From: Streptomyces caelestis
GTDB lineage: Bacteria; Actinomycetota; Actinomycetes; Streptomycetales; Streptomycetaceae
Assembly (NCBI RefSeq): GCF_001279005.1
Contig: NZ_LGCN01000096.1
Coordinates: forward strand, 1-64,000
DNA length: 64,000 nt
Direction: 5' to 3'
The notes beneath the pieces were generated by a model. The model searched no databases. It saw only the letters and a program-made list of their open reading frames with translations, and was not told the origin of the DNA. Below are positions 9,828 through 18,116 of this stretch, piece by piece. Every line of letters starts with the position of its first letter. Within the stretch, counting starts at the first letter, position 1. The position numbers and the translations under genes were made by a program.

Positions 9828-10874
9828 TCACTTGAAGCCGGTGGGCATGTACTGGTCCACGTTCTCCTTGTCGACGACGGCCGAGTAGCAGGTCACCGAC
9901 GAGGGGATCTCGAACTCCGCGAGGCCGCCGACGCCCTTGTCCTGGCCGAGGGCGCGGGCCAGGTCGATCGCTGAGGCGGCCATCGTCGGCGGGTACAGGA
10001 CGGTGGCCTTCAGGACGCCCCTGTCGGCCTTGATGGCCTCGAAGGCGGCGAGCGCGCCCGCGCCGCCCACCATCAGGAACTCGTCGCGCCCGGCCTGCTC
10101 GATGGCGCGCAGCGCGCCCACGCCCTGGTCGTCGTCGTGGTTCCACAGCGCGTCGATCCGCGACTGCGCCTGGAGCAGCTGGGCCGTCTTGGCCTGGCCG
10201 GACTCGACGGTGAACTCGGCGGCCTGGCGGGCCACCTTCTTGATGTTGGGGTAGTTCTTGAGCGCGTCGTCGAAGCCCTGGGTGCGCTGCTTGGTCAGCT
10301 CCAGGTTGTCCAGGCCGGCCAGCTCGACGACCTTGGCGTCCGCCTTGCCCTTGAGCTTCTCGCCGATGTAGTGGCCGGCGTTGAGGCCCATGCCGTAGTT
10401 GTCGCCGCCGACCCAGCAGCGGTACGCCTGCGGGGTGTTGAAGATCCGGTCGAGGTTGACGACGGGGATGCCGGCGCGCATCGCCTTCAGTCCGACCTGG
10501 GTGAGCGCCTTGCCGTCGGCGGGCAGGATCACCAGGACGTCGACCTTCTTGTTGATGAGGGTCTCGATCTGGCCGATCTGCTGGGCGGTGTCGTTGGAGC
10601 CCTCGGTGATCTCCAGGGTGACGTCGGAGTACTTCTCCGCCCGCTTCTTGGCGTTGTCGTTGATGGCGTTGAGCCAGCCGTGGTCGGCCTGCGGTCCGGC
10701 GAAGCCGATGGTGACCGGCTTGCCGGGCTTGTCGTCGGCGGCGGGCCGGTCGTTCGCGGCCGGCTTGTCGTCGCTGGACTCGTTGCTGGTGCAGCCGGTG
10801 ACGAACGCGCCGGCGGATACGGCGGCCGCTCCGAAGAGCAGTCCTCTGCGGCTCGCGAAAGGTGTCTCTGGCAT
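9828..10874 (-). CDS. Sugar ABC transporter substrate-binding lipoprotein
   Basis: The 348-residue protein begins with a twin-arginine-like SRRGLLFGAAAV and a lipobox ending VTGC, so it is an exported lipoprotein. A low-complexity Asp/Lys/Pro linker leads into a periplasmic-binding-protein fold of the ribose type (VTIGFAGPQADHGWLNAIND, DVLVILPADGKALTQVG, NHDDDQGVGALRAIEQAG). It captures a sugar for the permease and ATPase encoded just upstream. ATG at 10874 follows the permease stop by 17 bp. The ligand cannot be read from sequence. Confidence 0.9.
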   Translation of the reverse strand: MPETPFASRRGLLFGAAAVSAGAFVTGCTSNESSDDKPAANDRPAADDKPGKPVTIGFAGPQADHGWLNAINDNAKKRAEKYSDVTLEITEGSNDTAQQIGQIETLINKKVDVLVILPADGKALTQVGLKAMRAGIPVVNLDRIFNTPQAYRCWVGGDNYGMGLNAGHYIGEKLKGKADAKVVELAGLDNLELTKQRTQGFDDALKNYPNIKKVARQAAEFTVESGQAKTAQLLQAQSRIDALWNHDDDQGVGALRAIEQAGRDEFLMVGGAGALAAFEAIKADRGVLKATVLYPPTMAASAIDLARALGQDKGVGGLAEFEIPSSVTCYSAVVDKENVDQYMPTGFK

Positions 10875-10891
10875 GGCGGTGAACCCTTTCC

Positions 10892-11911
10892 TCAGGTCGT
10901 GCTCGCGGTACGGCGCTGGACCAGCACGGCGGCGACGATGATCGCGCCCTTGGCGATCTGCTGGACGTCGCTCTGCAGGTTGTTCAGGGCGAAGATGTTG
11001 GTGATGGTGGTGAAGATCAGGACGCCGAGGACGGAGCCGACGATGGTGCCCCGGCCCCCGGTGAGCAGGGTGCCGCCGATGATCGCGGCGGCGATGGCGT
11101 CGAGTTCGTAGAGGTTGCCGTTGGTGTTCTGGCCGGAGCCGGCCAGCACGATCAGCAGGAAGGCGGCGATGCCGCAGCACAGCCCGGACAGCAGGTAGAG
11201 GTAGAGCCGCTGGCGGCGTACGTCGATGCCGGCCAGCCGGGCGGCCTCCGCGTTGCCGCCGACGGCGACGGTGCGGCGGCCGAAGGTGGTCCGGTTGAGG
11301 AGCAGCCAGCCGATGACGGTGACCGCGGCGAACACCAGGACCAGCGGCGGGACGCCGAGCACGTAGGAGTCGCGTTCGCCGAGGTCGAGGACGCCGTCGA
11401 CGGTGACGATCTGCGTCCGCCCGTCGGTGATCTGCAGGGCGAGGCCGCGGGCCGAGGCGAGCATGGCGAGGGTGGCGATGAACGGGACCATCCCGCCGTA
11501 CGCGATGAGCACCCCGTTGACCAGTCCGCACCCCAGTCCGACGAGGACGGCGGTGAAGAGGATGCCCGCGAAGCCGAACTCCTGGGTGGCGACGGTGGTG
11601 GCCCACACCGAGGCGAGGGCGACGATCGCGCCGACCGACAGGTCGATGCCGCCGGAGATGATGACGAAGGTCATGCCGACGGTGACGACGCCGATGACGG
11701 AGGCCTGGGTGAGGACCAGCTGGAGGTTGCGGGTGTCCAGGAACTGGTCCGGTTTGGTGATGCCGCCGATGAGGATCAGTACGGCGAGCACACCGAGCAG
11801 CGACAGCGTGCGGACGTCGGCGCGGAACAACACCGCGCGCCAGGCGGGCGGTTCGCCGGCCGACGGCGCCTTGGGGGCGCTGTCCCGCGGCGGGGAGACG
11901 GGCTGCGTCAT
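10892..11911 (-). CDS. Sugar ABC transporter permease (RbsC type)
   Basis: This 339-residue polytopic membrane protein shows the branched/ribose-transporter permease signatures VGMTFVIISGGIDLSVGAIV, TLAMLASARGLALQ and AVGGNAEAARLAGI, with about eight to ten hydrophobic helices. ATG at 11911 overlaps the stop of the ATPase gene by 4 bp (ATGA), giving translational coupling. With the downstream lipoprotein it completes a CUT2-class sugar importer. Confidence 0.92.
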   Translation of the reverse strand: MTQPVSPPRDSAPKAPSAGEPPAWRAVLFRADVRTLSLLGVLAVLILIGGITKPDQFLDTRNLQLVLTQASVIGVVTVGMTFVIISGGIDLSVGAIVALASVWATTVATQEFGFAGILFTAVLVGLGCGLVNGVLIAYGGMVPFIATLAMLASARGLALQITDGRTQIVTVDGVLDLGERDSYVLGVPPLVLVFAAVTVIGWLLLNRTTFGRRTVAVGGNAEAARLAGIDVRRQRLYLYLLSGLCCGIAAFLLIVLAGSGQNTNGNLYELDAIAAAIIGGTLLTGGRGTIVGSVLGVLIFTTITNIFALNNLQSDVQQIAKGAIIVAAVLVQRRTASTT

Positions 11912-13425
11912 GACGCCGGGCTTCCTTCCAGGACGAGGTCGAGTACACGGTGTTCGTCGAGTTCGCGGGCGGGCGCCGTGTGGACGACGCTGCCCTCGCG
12001 CAGCACCAGGACGCGGTCGGCGAGGCCGAGCACCTCGGGCACCTCGCTGGAGACCAGCAGCACGGCGAGGCCCTCGTCCGCCAGCCGGCGGACGACCGCG
12101 TAGAGCTCGGCGCGGGCGCCGACGTCGACGCCCCGGGTGGGTTCGTCGAGCAGCAGCACCCGGCAGCCGCGCAGCAGCCAGCGGGCGAGCACGGCCTTCT
12201 GCTGGTTGCCGCCGGACAGGGTGCGCACGGGCACGTTCGGGTTGTCGGGCCGCAGCGACAGCTCGCGGACCGCCGCGCGTGCCGCCCCCAGTTCGGCGCC
12301 GCGATCGATCCAGCCGGCCCTGGCGAAGCGGGACATGGAGGAGACCGACACGTTGCGGGTGACGGACTCCAGCATCAGCAGGGCCTGCGCCTTGCGTTCC
12401 TCGGGGGCGAGCCCGAGTCCGGCGCGCACGGCGGCCCGTACGCTGCCCGGCTTCAGGGGGCGTCCGTCGACGAGGACCCGGCCGGTGTCGGGCTTGCGGG
12501 CGCCGTAGATCGTCTCCAGGATCTCGGAGCGTCCCGAGCCGACGAGTCCGGCGAGCCCGACGATCTCCCCGGGCCGCACCTGGAGGTCGAGCGGGGCGAA
12601 CTCGCCCTCGCGGGACAGCCCTTCGACGGTGAGCACCGGTTCGCCCCGCGGGGCGGCGGCGGGCCGCTCCGGGAAGACGTACTCGACGTCGCGTCCCGTC
12701 ATCAGCGCGACGACCTCGCGGGTCGGCGTCGACTTCGCGGGCAGCCCGCCGGCGACGGCGCGGCCGTCCTTCAGCACGGTCACCCGGTCGCCGATGCGGC
12801 GGATCTCCTCCAGGCGGTGCGAGATGTAGACGACGGCGACTCCGTCGGCGGTGAGGTCGTCGACGATGCGGAAGAGGTTGTCGACCTCGTCCGGGTCGAG
12901 GGCGGCGGACGGTTCGTCCATCACGATGAGCCGCACGTCGTGGGAGAGCGCCCGCGCCATGGAGACGATCTGCTGCTGCGCGGCCGGGAGTTCGCCGACC
13001 AGCCGGGCCGGGTCGATCTCGGGGTGGCCGAGCCGCTTCAGCAACCGCGCCGTCGACGCCTTGGCCGTTCCCGAACGGACGACGAAGCCGGCGGTGGTCG
13101 GCTCGTGGCCCAGGTGGACGTTCTCGGCGACCGACAGGTGTTCCACCAGGTCGAGTTCCTGGTAGATGGTGGCGATGCCGAGGCGCATGGCGGCGATCGG
13201 CGAACGCAGGGTGACGTCCTCGCCGCGCCAGCGGATGGCGCCGGTGTCGGGCTGGTGGGCGCCGGCCAGCACTTTGATCAGGGTGGACTTCCCGGCGCCG
13301 TTCTGGCCGAGCAGGCAGTGCACCTCGCCGGCCTGGACGTCGAGGTCGACGCCGTCCAGGGCCCGGACTCCGGGGAACGACTTGGTGATGCCGGACATGC
13401 TGAGCAGCGGTGATTCTGGTGCCAT
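11908..13425 (-). CDS. Sugar ABC transporter ATP-binding protein (RbsA type, two ATPase domains)
   Basis: The 505-residue protein contains two fused ATPase domains. The first has Walker A GQNGAGKSTLIK, an atypical signature region LPAAQQQIVSMARAL and Walker B LIVMDEP. The second has a degenerate Walker A (GLVGSGRSEI), signature LSGGNQQKAVLARWL and LLLDEPTRGVDVG. A degenerate second P-loop is normal for CUT2 ATPases. It powers sugar import with the permease encoded next. ATG at 13425 is the first gene of the transporter operon. The 313-bp region upstream contains a 28-bp tandem repeat. Confidence 0.93.
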   Translation of the reverse strand: MAPESPLLSMSGITKSFPGVRALDGVDLDVQAGEVHCLLGQNGAGKSTLIKVLAGAHQPDTGAIRWRGEDVTLRSPIAAMRLGIATIYQELDLVEHLSVAENVHLGHEPTTAGFVVRSGTAKASTARLLKRLGHPEIDPARLVGELPAAQQQIVSMARALSHDVRLIVMDEPSAALDPDEVDNLFRIVDDLTADGVAVVYISHRLEEIRRIGDRVTVLKDGRAVAGGLPAKSTPTREVVALMTGRDVEYVFPERPAAAPRGEPVLTVEGLSREGEFAPLDLQVRPGEIVGLAGLVGSGRSEILETIYGARKPDTGRVLVDGRPLKPGSVRAAVRAGLGLAPEERKAQALLMLESVTRNVSVSSMSRFARAGWIDRGAELGAARAAVRELSLRPDNPNVPVRTLSGGNQQKAVLARWLLRGCRVLLLDEPTRGVDVGARAELYAVVRRLADEGLAVLLVSSEVPEVLGLADRVLVLREGSVVHTAPARELDEHRVLDLVLEGSPAS

Positions 13426-13542
13426 GCGGATTCCCCTCGGCGGGCGTACGGGCCGGTGTCAGGGCGATCCCCTTGCGGGGCAGGCGTTTTCGGGCAGGGC
13501 GGGGCAGGGCGGTGGCGGTGCCTGGTACGGGTGGGCTGTTCC

Positions 13543-13667
13543 GTGCGGTGGAAGCGGGTGCCGTGAGCGGGTGCGGTGGAAGCGGGTGCCGTGAGCGGGT
13601 GCAGTGGAGCAAGTGCCGTGGAACAGGTACCGGGAGCGGGTGCGGTGGAACAGGTGCCGTGGCGCGG
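13543..13667. repeat. 28-bp tandem repeat array
   Basis: Units 13543-13570 and 13571-13598 are identical 28-mers beginning GTGCGGTGGAAGCGGGTGCC. A diverged unit follows at 13599-13626, a 13-bp partial unit at 13627-13639 and another diverged unit at 13640-13667. The array fills most of the gap between the ROK gene stop and the ABC ATPase start. There are no unique spacers, so it is a minisatellite-like array and not a CRISPR. Confidence 0.85.
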
Positions 13668-13738
13668 ATGTGGTGGTGTCGTGGCTCGGGGAGACGGTGG
13701 TGCCGGGAGCAGGTGCGACGAAGGTGCGGTGAGGCTGT

Positions 13739-14929
13739 TTACGCGGGTGAGAACAGGTGGTCGCTGATGAGCCGGGCCGCGCCGATGACTCCGGCGGTGG
13801 GCCCCAGCTCTCCCAGCACGATGGGCAGGTTGCCGGTGGCCAGGGGCAGCGAGCCTCGGTAGACCTGGGTGCGGATCGCGGCGAGCAGGGTGTGGCCGAG
13901 GCCGGTCACCCCGCCGCCGATCACCACCAGGCCGGGGTTGAAGAAGCTGACCAGGCCGGCGATGACCTGGCCGGTGCGGTTGCCGCCCTCGCGGATCAGA
14001 TCGAGGGCGGTGGCGTCACCGGCCGCTGCCGCGGCGGCGACGTCGACGGCGCTGAGCGTGCCGTTCGCCTCCAGCCGGGCGGCGAGTTCGGCGGAGAGCC
14101 GCTGTTCGGCGGCCTCCGTGGCGTCCCGGGCGAGGGCCGCGCCGGAGAAGTGGGCCTCCAGGCAGCCCCGGTTGCCGCAGGCGCACGGACGGCCGTCGGG
14201 CACGGCCTGGATGTGCCCGATGTCGCCCGCGCTGCCCGTCGTCCCGCGGTGGACCTCACCGCCGACGACGATGCCGCAGCCGATGCCGGTGCCGATCTTG
14301 ACGCAGAGGAAGTCGGCGACGGTGCGGGCGACGCCCGCGTGCTGCTCTCCCATCGCCATCAGGTTCACGTCGTTGTCGACCATGACCGGGCAGCCGAGGT
14401 CCTGGCTGAGCGCCTCCCGCACGGGGAAGCCGTCCCAGCCCGGCATGATCGGCGGAGCCACCGGGATGCCCTCGGGGAAGCGGACCGGGCCCGGGACGCC
14501 GATGCCGGCGCCGTCGAACCCCTCCGCGAGTCCCGAGGCCCTCAACTTCGCGGCCATGGCGAGTACCTGCTCGAAGACCGCGACCGGTCCCTCGCGTACG
14601 TCCATGGGCTGGTTGATGTGCCCGAGGATCTCCAGCTCGGCGTTGGTGACGGCGACGTCGACCGAGGTCGCGCCGATGTCGACGCCGAGGAACCGCAGGT
14701 GCGGGTTGAGCCGGATGTTGTGGGAGCGCCGACCGCCGCGCGAGGCGGCGAGTCCGTCGGCCACGACGAGCTCCGTCTCCAGCAGCCGGTCCACCTCCAC
14801 GGCCAGTTTCGACCGGGAGAGGTCGACCTGGTCGCCCAGCTGGGCACGGGAGTTGGGTCCGCCGTCGCGCAGCAGCCTGAGCAGTCGGGCCTGGTGGGCG
14901 TTGGCGGGTCGCGCTGTCATACGTCTCAC
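13739..14929 (-). CDS. ROK-family transcriptional regulator
   Basis: The 396-residue protein has an N-terminal winged helix (LLRLLRDGGPNSRAQLGDQV, then LSRSKLAVEVDRLL) and a ROK sugar-kinase-like domain with LGVDIGATSVDVAV, IGVPGPV, GTGIGCGIVVGG and the zinc motif CACGNRGCLE. GTG at 14929 has GGAGG five bases upstream, and ATG at 14920 is the alternative. It sits upstream of a sugar ABC transporter and shares a palindrome with the secreted multidomain gene, so it is probably the local sugar-responsive repressor and autoregulated (inference). Confidence 0.88.
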   Translation of the reverse strand: MRRMTARPANAHQARLLRLLRDGGPNSRAQLGDQVDLSRSKLAVEVDRLLETELVVADGLAASRGGRRSHNIRLNPHLRFLGVDIGATSVDVAVTNAELEILGHINQPMDVREGPVAVFEQVLAMAAKLRASGLAEGFDGAGIGVPGPVRFPEGIPVAPPIMPGWDGFPVREALSQDLGCPVMVDNDVNLMAMGEQHAGVARTVADFLCVKIGTGIGCGIVVGGEVHRGTTGSAGDIGHIQAVPDGRPCACGNRGCLEAHFSGAALARDATEAAEQRLSAELAARLEANGTLSAVDVAAAAAAGDATALDLIREGGNRTGQVIAGLVSFFNPGLVVIGGGVTGLGHTLLAAIRTQVYRGSLPLATGNLPIVLGELGPTAGVIGAARLISDHLFSPA

Positions 14930-14989
14930 GAACCCCTCCCCGACTCGACCGGCCCGTGCGCGCCGGATTCCGGCCACGTGTGTGGCGTG

Positions 14990-15005
14990 CTTTCGGATGG
15001 GAAAG
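14990..15005 (-). promoter_or_regulatory. Small inverted repeat in the ROK upstream region
   Basis: CTTTC-N6-GAAAG is a perfect 5-bp inverted repeat 61 bp upstream of the ROK start. It resembles a degenerate half of the larger palindrome at 15056-15078. It may be a second, weaker site or chance. Confidence 0.3.
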
Positions 15006-15055
15006 TAGCAGCGCCTGCCGGAGGTGGGAAGAAGTCGCGCAGGAATTGCCCCCTA

Positions 15056-15078
15056 CTTTTTCCACTCACAGGACAAAG
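15056..15078 (-). promoter_or_regulatory. Palindromic operator, copy 2
   Basis: On the minus strand this reads CTTTGTCC-N7-GGAAAAAG, with the same arms and spacing as 7426-7448. The flanking AGT after the right arm and the TGTG at the start of the spacer are also conserved. It lies about 130 bp upstream of the ROK start and is probably an autoregulatory site. Confidence 0.6.
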
Positions 15079-15139
15079 GAGTCCGTGAGGGCCCCGGGAA
15101 GAAGCCCGCAAAGAGGGTGGAAAGGTGCCTGCGGGTCGC

Positions 15140-15418
15140 TCAGGAGCCGGCACGCGCAGGGCAGGAGCGTCGGGTGTGCTCGGTGTGTTCGCCCATCAGC
15201 CGGGTGGCCGGTTGCCCGTCGTGGGCGTCGACGGCCGCGATCGCCTCGCGGTGCTCGGCCCGGGACCGTCCGCCACGCTGCCGGGCGACGGGCGTGCGGT
15301 ACCAGCGCACGCGCCGGTCGGCCCGGGCCGCGAGCACGGCGTTCCCGGCCGGTCCCATGACCTTGGCGTGGAAGCGGGCGTCCGCGTCGTCGGCGTCGAT
15401 CCCTTCGGCCGGGGCCCG
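15140..15418 (-). pseudogene. GntR/FadR-type regulator remnant (FCD domain only)
   Basis: A minus-strand frame reads DDADARFHAKVMGPAGNAVL, RVRWYRT, then EHREAIAAVDAHDGQPATRL and MGEHTEHTRRS. This matches the C-terminal part of the ligand-binding FCD domain of GntR regulators, with the FH, GN and EHR-x3-AV landmarks in the right order. No DNA-binding domain precedes it, because the region upstream is the FabH gene stop. It is therefore a 3' remnant and not a functional regulator. Confidence 0.6.
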
Positions 15419-15421
15419 GGG

Positions 15422-16369
15422 TCAGGGACAGCGCACGACCTGCCCCGCGTACGACAGGTTCCCGCCGAAGCCGAAGAGCAGCACCGGGTCGCCGGTCGAC
15501 ACCTCGCCCCGTTCGACGAGCTTGGAGAAGGCGAGCGGGATGCTGGCGGCCGAGGTGTTGCCGGACTCGGTGACGTCGCGGGCGACGACGGCGTTGACGG
15601 CGCCGAGCCGGCGGGCGAGGGGTTCGATGATCCGCAGGTTGGCCTGGTGCAGGACGACCCCGGCGAGGTCCTCGGGCGCCAGCCCCGCCTTCTCGCAGGC
15701 CTGGCGGGCGACGACCGGCAGCTGGGTGGCGGCCCAGCGGTAGACGCTCTGGCCCTCCTGCGCGAACCGCGGCGGCGTCCCCTCGATCCGCACCGCGTGC
15801 CCCATCTCGGGCACCGAGCCCCACAGCACCGGCCCGATCCCCGCCTCCCCGCCCGGGGCGCAGGCCTCCACCACGGCGGCGCCCGCCCCGTCGCCGACGA
15901 GCACGCAGGTGGTGCGGTCGGTCCAGTCGGTCACGTCGGTCATCTTGTCGGCGCCGACGACCAGCACCCGGCTCGCGCCGCCGGCCCGTACGGCGTGGTC
16001 GGCGGTGGCGAGGGCGTGGGTGAATCCGGCGCACACCACGTTGAGGTCCATGACGGCGGGCCCGGGCATGCCGAGGCGGGCCGCGACGCGGGCGGCCATG
16101 TTGGGCGAGCGGTCGATGGCGGTGGACGTGGCGACCAGGACCAGGTCGATCTCGGCGGGCGTCCGGCCGGCCGCCGCCAGCGCCTTGGCGGCGGCGTGCG
16201 CGGCCAGCTCGTCGACCGGCTCGTCGGGGCCGGCGACGTGACGGGTGCGGATGCCCACCCGGCTCGTGATCCACTCGTCGCTGGTGTCGACCATGCCCGC
16301 CAGGTCCTCGTTGGTGAGCACCCGGGCGGGCTGGTAGTGGCCGACGGCGACGATGCGCGAGCCGATCAT
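15422..16369 (-). CDS. Beta-ketoacyl-ACP synthase III family (FabH-like)
   Basis: The 315-residue protein has the full KAS III layout: DEWITSRVGIRTRHVA near the start, catalytic Cys in NVVCAGFTHA, His in LHQANLRI and Asn in SGNTSAASIP. It would condense an acyl-CoA starter with malonyl-ACP. There is no acyl-carrier-protein or fatty-acid operon around it, so it is an accessory paralogue and not the housekeeping initiator (inference). ATG at 16369 follows GAGGGGGAC. A GntR-regulator remnant abuts its 3' end. Confidence 0.9.
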   Translation of the reverse strand: MIGSRIVAVGHYQPARVLTNEDLAGMVDTSDEWITSRVGIRTRHVAGPDEPVDELAAHAAAKALAAAGRTPAEIDLVLVATSTAIDRSPNMAARVAARLGMPGPAVMDLNVVCAGFTHALATADHAVRAGGASRVLVVGADKMTDVTDWTDRTTCVLVGDGAGAAVVEACAPGGEAGIGPVLWGSVPEMGHAVRIEGTPPRFAQEGQSVYRWAATQLPVVARQACEKAGLAPEDLAGVVLHQANLRIIEPLARRLGAVNAVVARDVTESGNTSAASIPLAFSKLVERGEVSTGDPVLLFGFGGNLSYAGQVVRCP

Positions 16370-16700
16370 GGGTGGGTCCCCCTCGGTGGGTCGGGTGCGG
16401 GATGCACCAGTCTGATCAGTGACTCACCGGTACGAGGGCAGGTGAAGCGACAGGAAACGGAGGCGCGGCTTGTCGGCTTCCGTCAGGCCCCGGCGGCCCG
16501 GTACCGCCAGGGAGCCGCGGTCACCCGGTGAACGGCCGGGTCGCCTTCCGCACGAGCTCGTACGGCCCGTGGGCGAGCGGCGCCCCCACCCCCGCCCACA
16601 GCCGGGCGAAGGCGATCGGCCCGCGGCGACCGGCAGGCGGACTCCGACCGCTCTCACCGCTGTGACCGGTCGTCGGCGGCCTGCTTCGGCGTCCCCCGGC

Positions 16701-17060
16701 CCGGTCCCGTTCACGGGCCGCGGTTTCGACGCCCGGATCGCCGTCGGGCACGAGGCCCTGCCGACCGACCGGAGGCGCGTGCACTGCGGCGAGCGCATCG
16801 GGGTCCGTCCCACCGGGGCCCTGCCGTCCATGCCGGAGTGCGACGTGCGGGCGGCGGGTACCTGGGACGGGCGCGGGCGCGGCGGTCGGAGACGACGACC
16901 GTGCGCGCGTACCGCGGAGTGGGACGCGGCCTCGCACTCCGTGTGCAGGACAATGAGATCGTGAAGGTCACCCCGCCGCACGACGGTCCGGTGACCCGCG
17001 GCGACCTGTGCGTCAAAGGGCGCTTCGGCGACCGACACGTACGGAACCGGGACCGAGCGG
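16701..17060 (+). pseudogene. Formate dehydrogenase alpha-subunit remnant with Cys-to-Arg changes
   Basis: In one frame PFTGRGFDARIAVG is followed by RVHCGERIGVRPTGAL at 16776-16823, the position of a CxxCxxCxxxCP ferredoxin motif with three of four Cys replaced by Arg. After a frame change, 16901-17050 reads VRAYRGVGRGLAL, then DNEIVKVTPPHDGPVTRGD and LCVKGRFGDRHV. This is the [4Fe-4S] entry of molybdopterin formate dehydrogenases (CPYCGVGCG), again with three Cys as Arg. All the replaced codons are CGC or CGT. It lies directly before fdhD. It is a frameshifted, truncated relic. Confidence 0.65.
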
Positions 17061-17073
17061 AACGGGTGGGAAC

Positions 17074-17922
17074 ATGGGACGAGTCACGGAACGACGCAAG
17101 GTGCTCCGCATCCGCGACGGGGCGGTCTCCAGCCGCCCCGACACGCTCGTCGCCGAGGAACCCCTGGAGATCAGGCTGAACGGCAGGCCCCTCGCCGTCA
17201 CCATGCGCACGCCGGGTGACGACTTCGCGCTGGCGGCCGGTTTCCTGGTGAGCGAGGGGGTGCTCGCGACCGCCTCCGACCTGCAGAACATCGTCTACTG
17301 CGCGGGAGCGACGGCCGACGGCTCCAACACCTACAACGTGGTGGACGTGAGGACCTCCCCCGGCGTGGTGATCCCGGACATCACGCTGGAGCGCAACGTC
17401 TACACCACGTCCTCCTGCGGCCTGTGCGGCAAGGCCAGCCTGGACGCGGTGCGCACCACGGCCCGCCATCCCATCGCGGACGCTCCCGCGCTGCGCGTGG
17501 AGCCGGAGCTGCTGGCGGGCCTGCCCGACCGGCTGCGCGCGGCCCAGCGGGTCTTCGACCGCACGGGCGGCCTGCACGCGGCGGCCCTGTTCGACGAGGA
17601 CGGCGAGCTGCTCGACGTACGGGAGGACGTGGGCCGGCACAACGCGGTCGACAAGCTGGTCGGCCGTGCCCTGCAGAGCGGAGACCTGCCGCTGTCCCGG
17701 ACGATCCTGCTGGTCTCCGGCCGGGCCTCCTTCGAGCTGGCGCAGAAGGCGGTCATGGCCGGCGTCCCGATGCTGGCGGCGGTCTCCGCGCCGTCCTCGC
17801 TGGCCGTGGACCTGGCGGCGGAGACGGGGCTGACCCTGGTGGGCTTCCTGCGGGGCGGTTCCATGAACGTGTACGCGGGTGAGGAGCGCATCGCCCTGCG
17901 GGCCGCGGCCGCCCGGGGCTGA
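17074..17922 (+). CDS. fdhD: Formate dehydrogenase sulfurtransferase FdhD
   Basis: The 282-residue cytoplasmic protein has RTPGDDFALAAGFLVSEGVL, the redox motif SSCGLCGKASLDAV (Cys-x-x-Cys), the VGRHNAVDKLVG segment and a C-terminal GRASFELAQKAVMAGVPMLA. The family moves sulfur from IscS/NifS to the molybdenum cofactor of formate dehydrogenase. ATG at 17074 was chosen because MGRVTERRKVLRI is the usual family start. A 22-residue upstream extension is possible but arginine-rich. Its partner enzyme next to it is only a relic, so a functional target must be elsewhere in the genome. Confidence 0.93.
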   Translation: MGRVTERRKVLRIRDGAVSSRPDTLVAEEPLEIRLNGRPLAVTMRTPGDDFALAAGFLVSEGVLATASDLQNIVYCAGATADGSNTYNVVDVRTSPGVVIPDITLERNVYTTSSCGLCGKASLDAVRTTARHPIADAPALRVEPELLAGLPDRLRAAQRVFDRTGGLHAAALFDEDGELLDVREDVGRHNAVDKLVGRALQSGDLPLSRTILLVSGRASFELAQKAVMAGVPMLAAVSAPSSLAVDLAAETGLTLVGFLRGGSMNVYAGEERIALRAAAARG

Positions 17923-18116
17923 CCGGCTCCCCCGCCGTACGGTGGCGGGACCCTGCCGGCGGGGAGCGCCCCCGCGCCGCGGGGCCCCGGCCCCGGCCTT
18001 CGCCGGGCGCAGTCGGCGCCGCGGGGCCCCGGCCTCCGGAACTCCATGACGGACGCGGCGGCACGGACGCCGCCGCGCGGCGGACCTGCCGGAGACGTCC
18101 GGGGCCGCCGTGGTGC

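Noticed and set aside
13543..13667. CRISPR-like repeat array
   Set aside because: Units are directly adjacent without unique spacers and diverge along the array. No cas gene is present.
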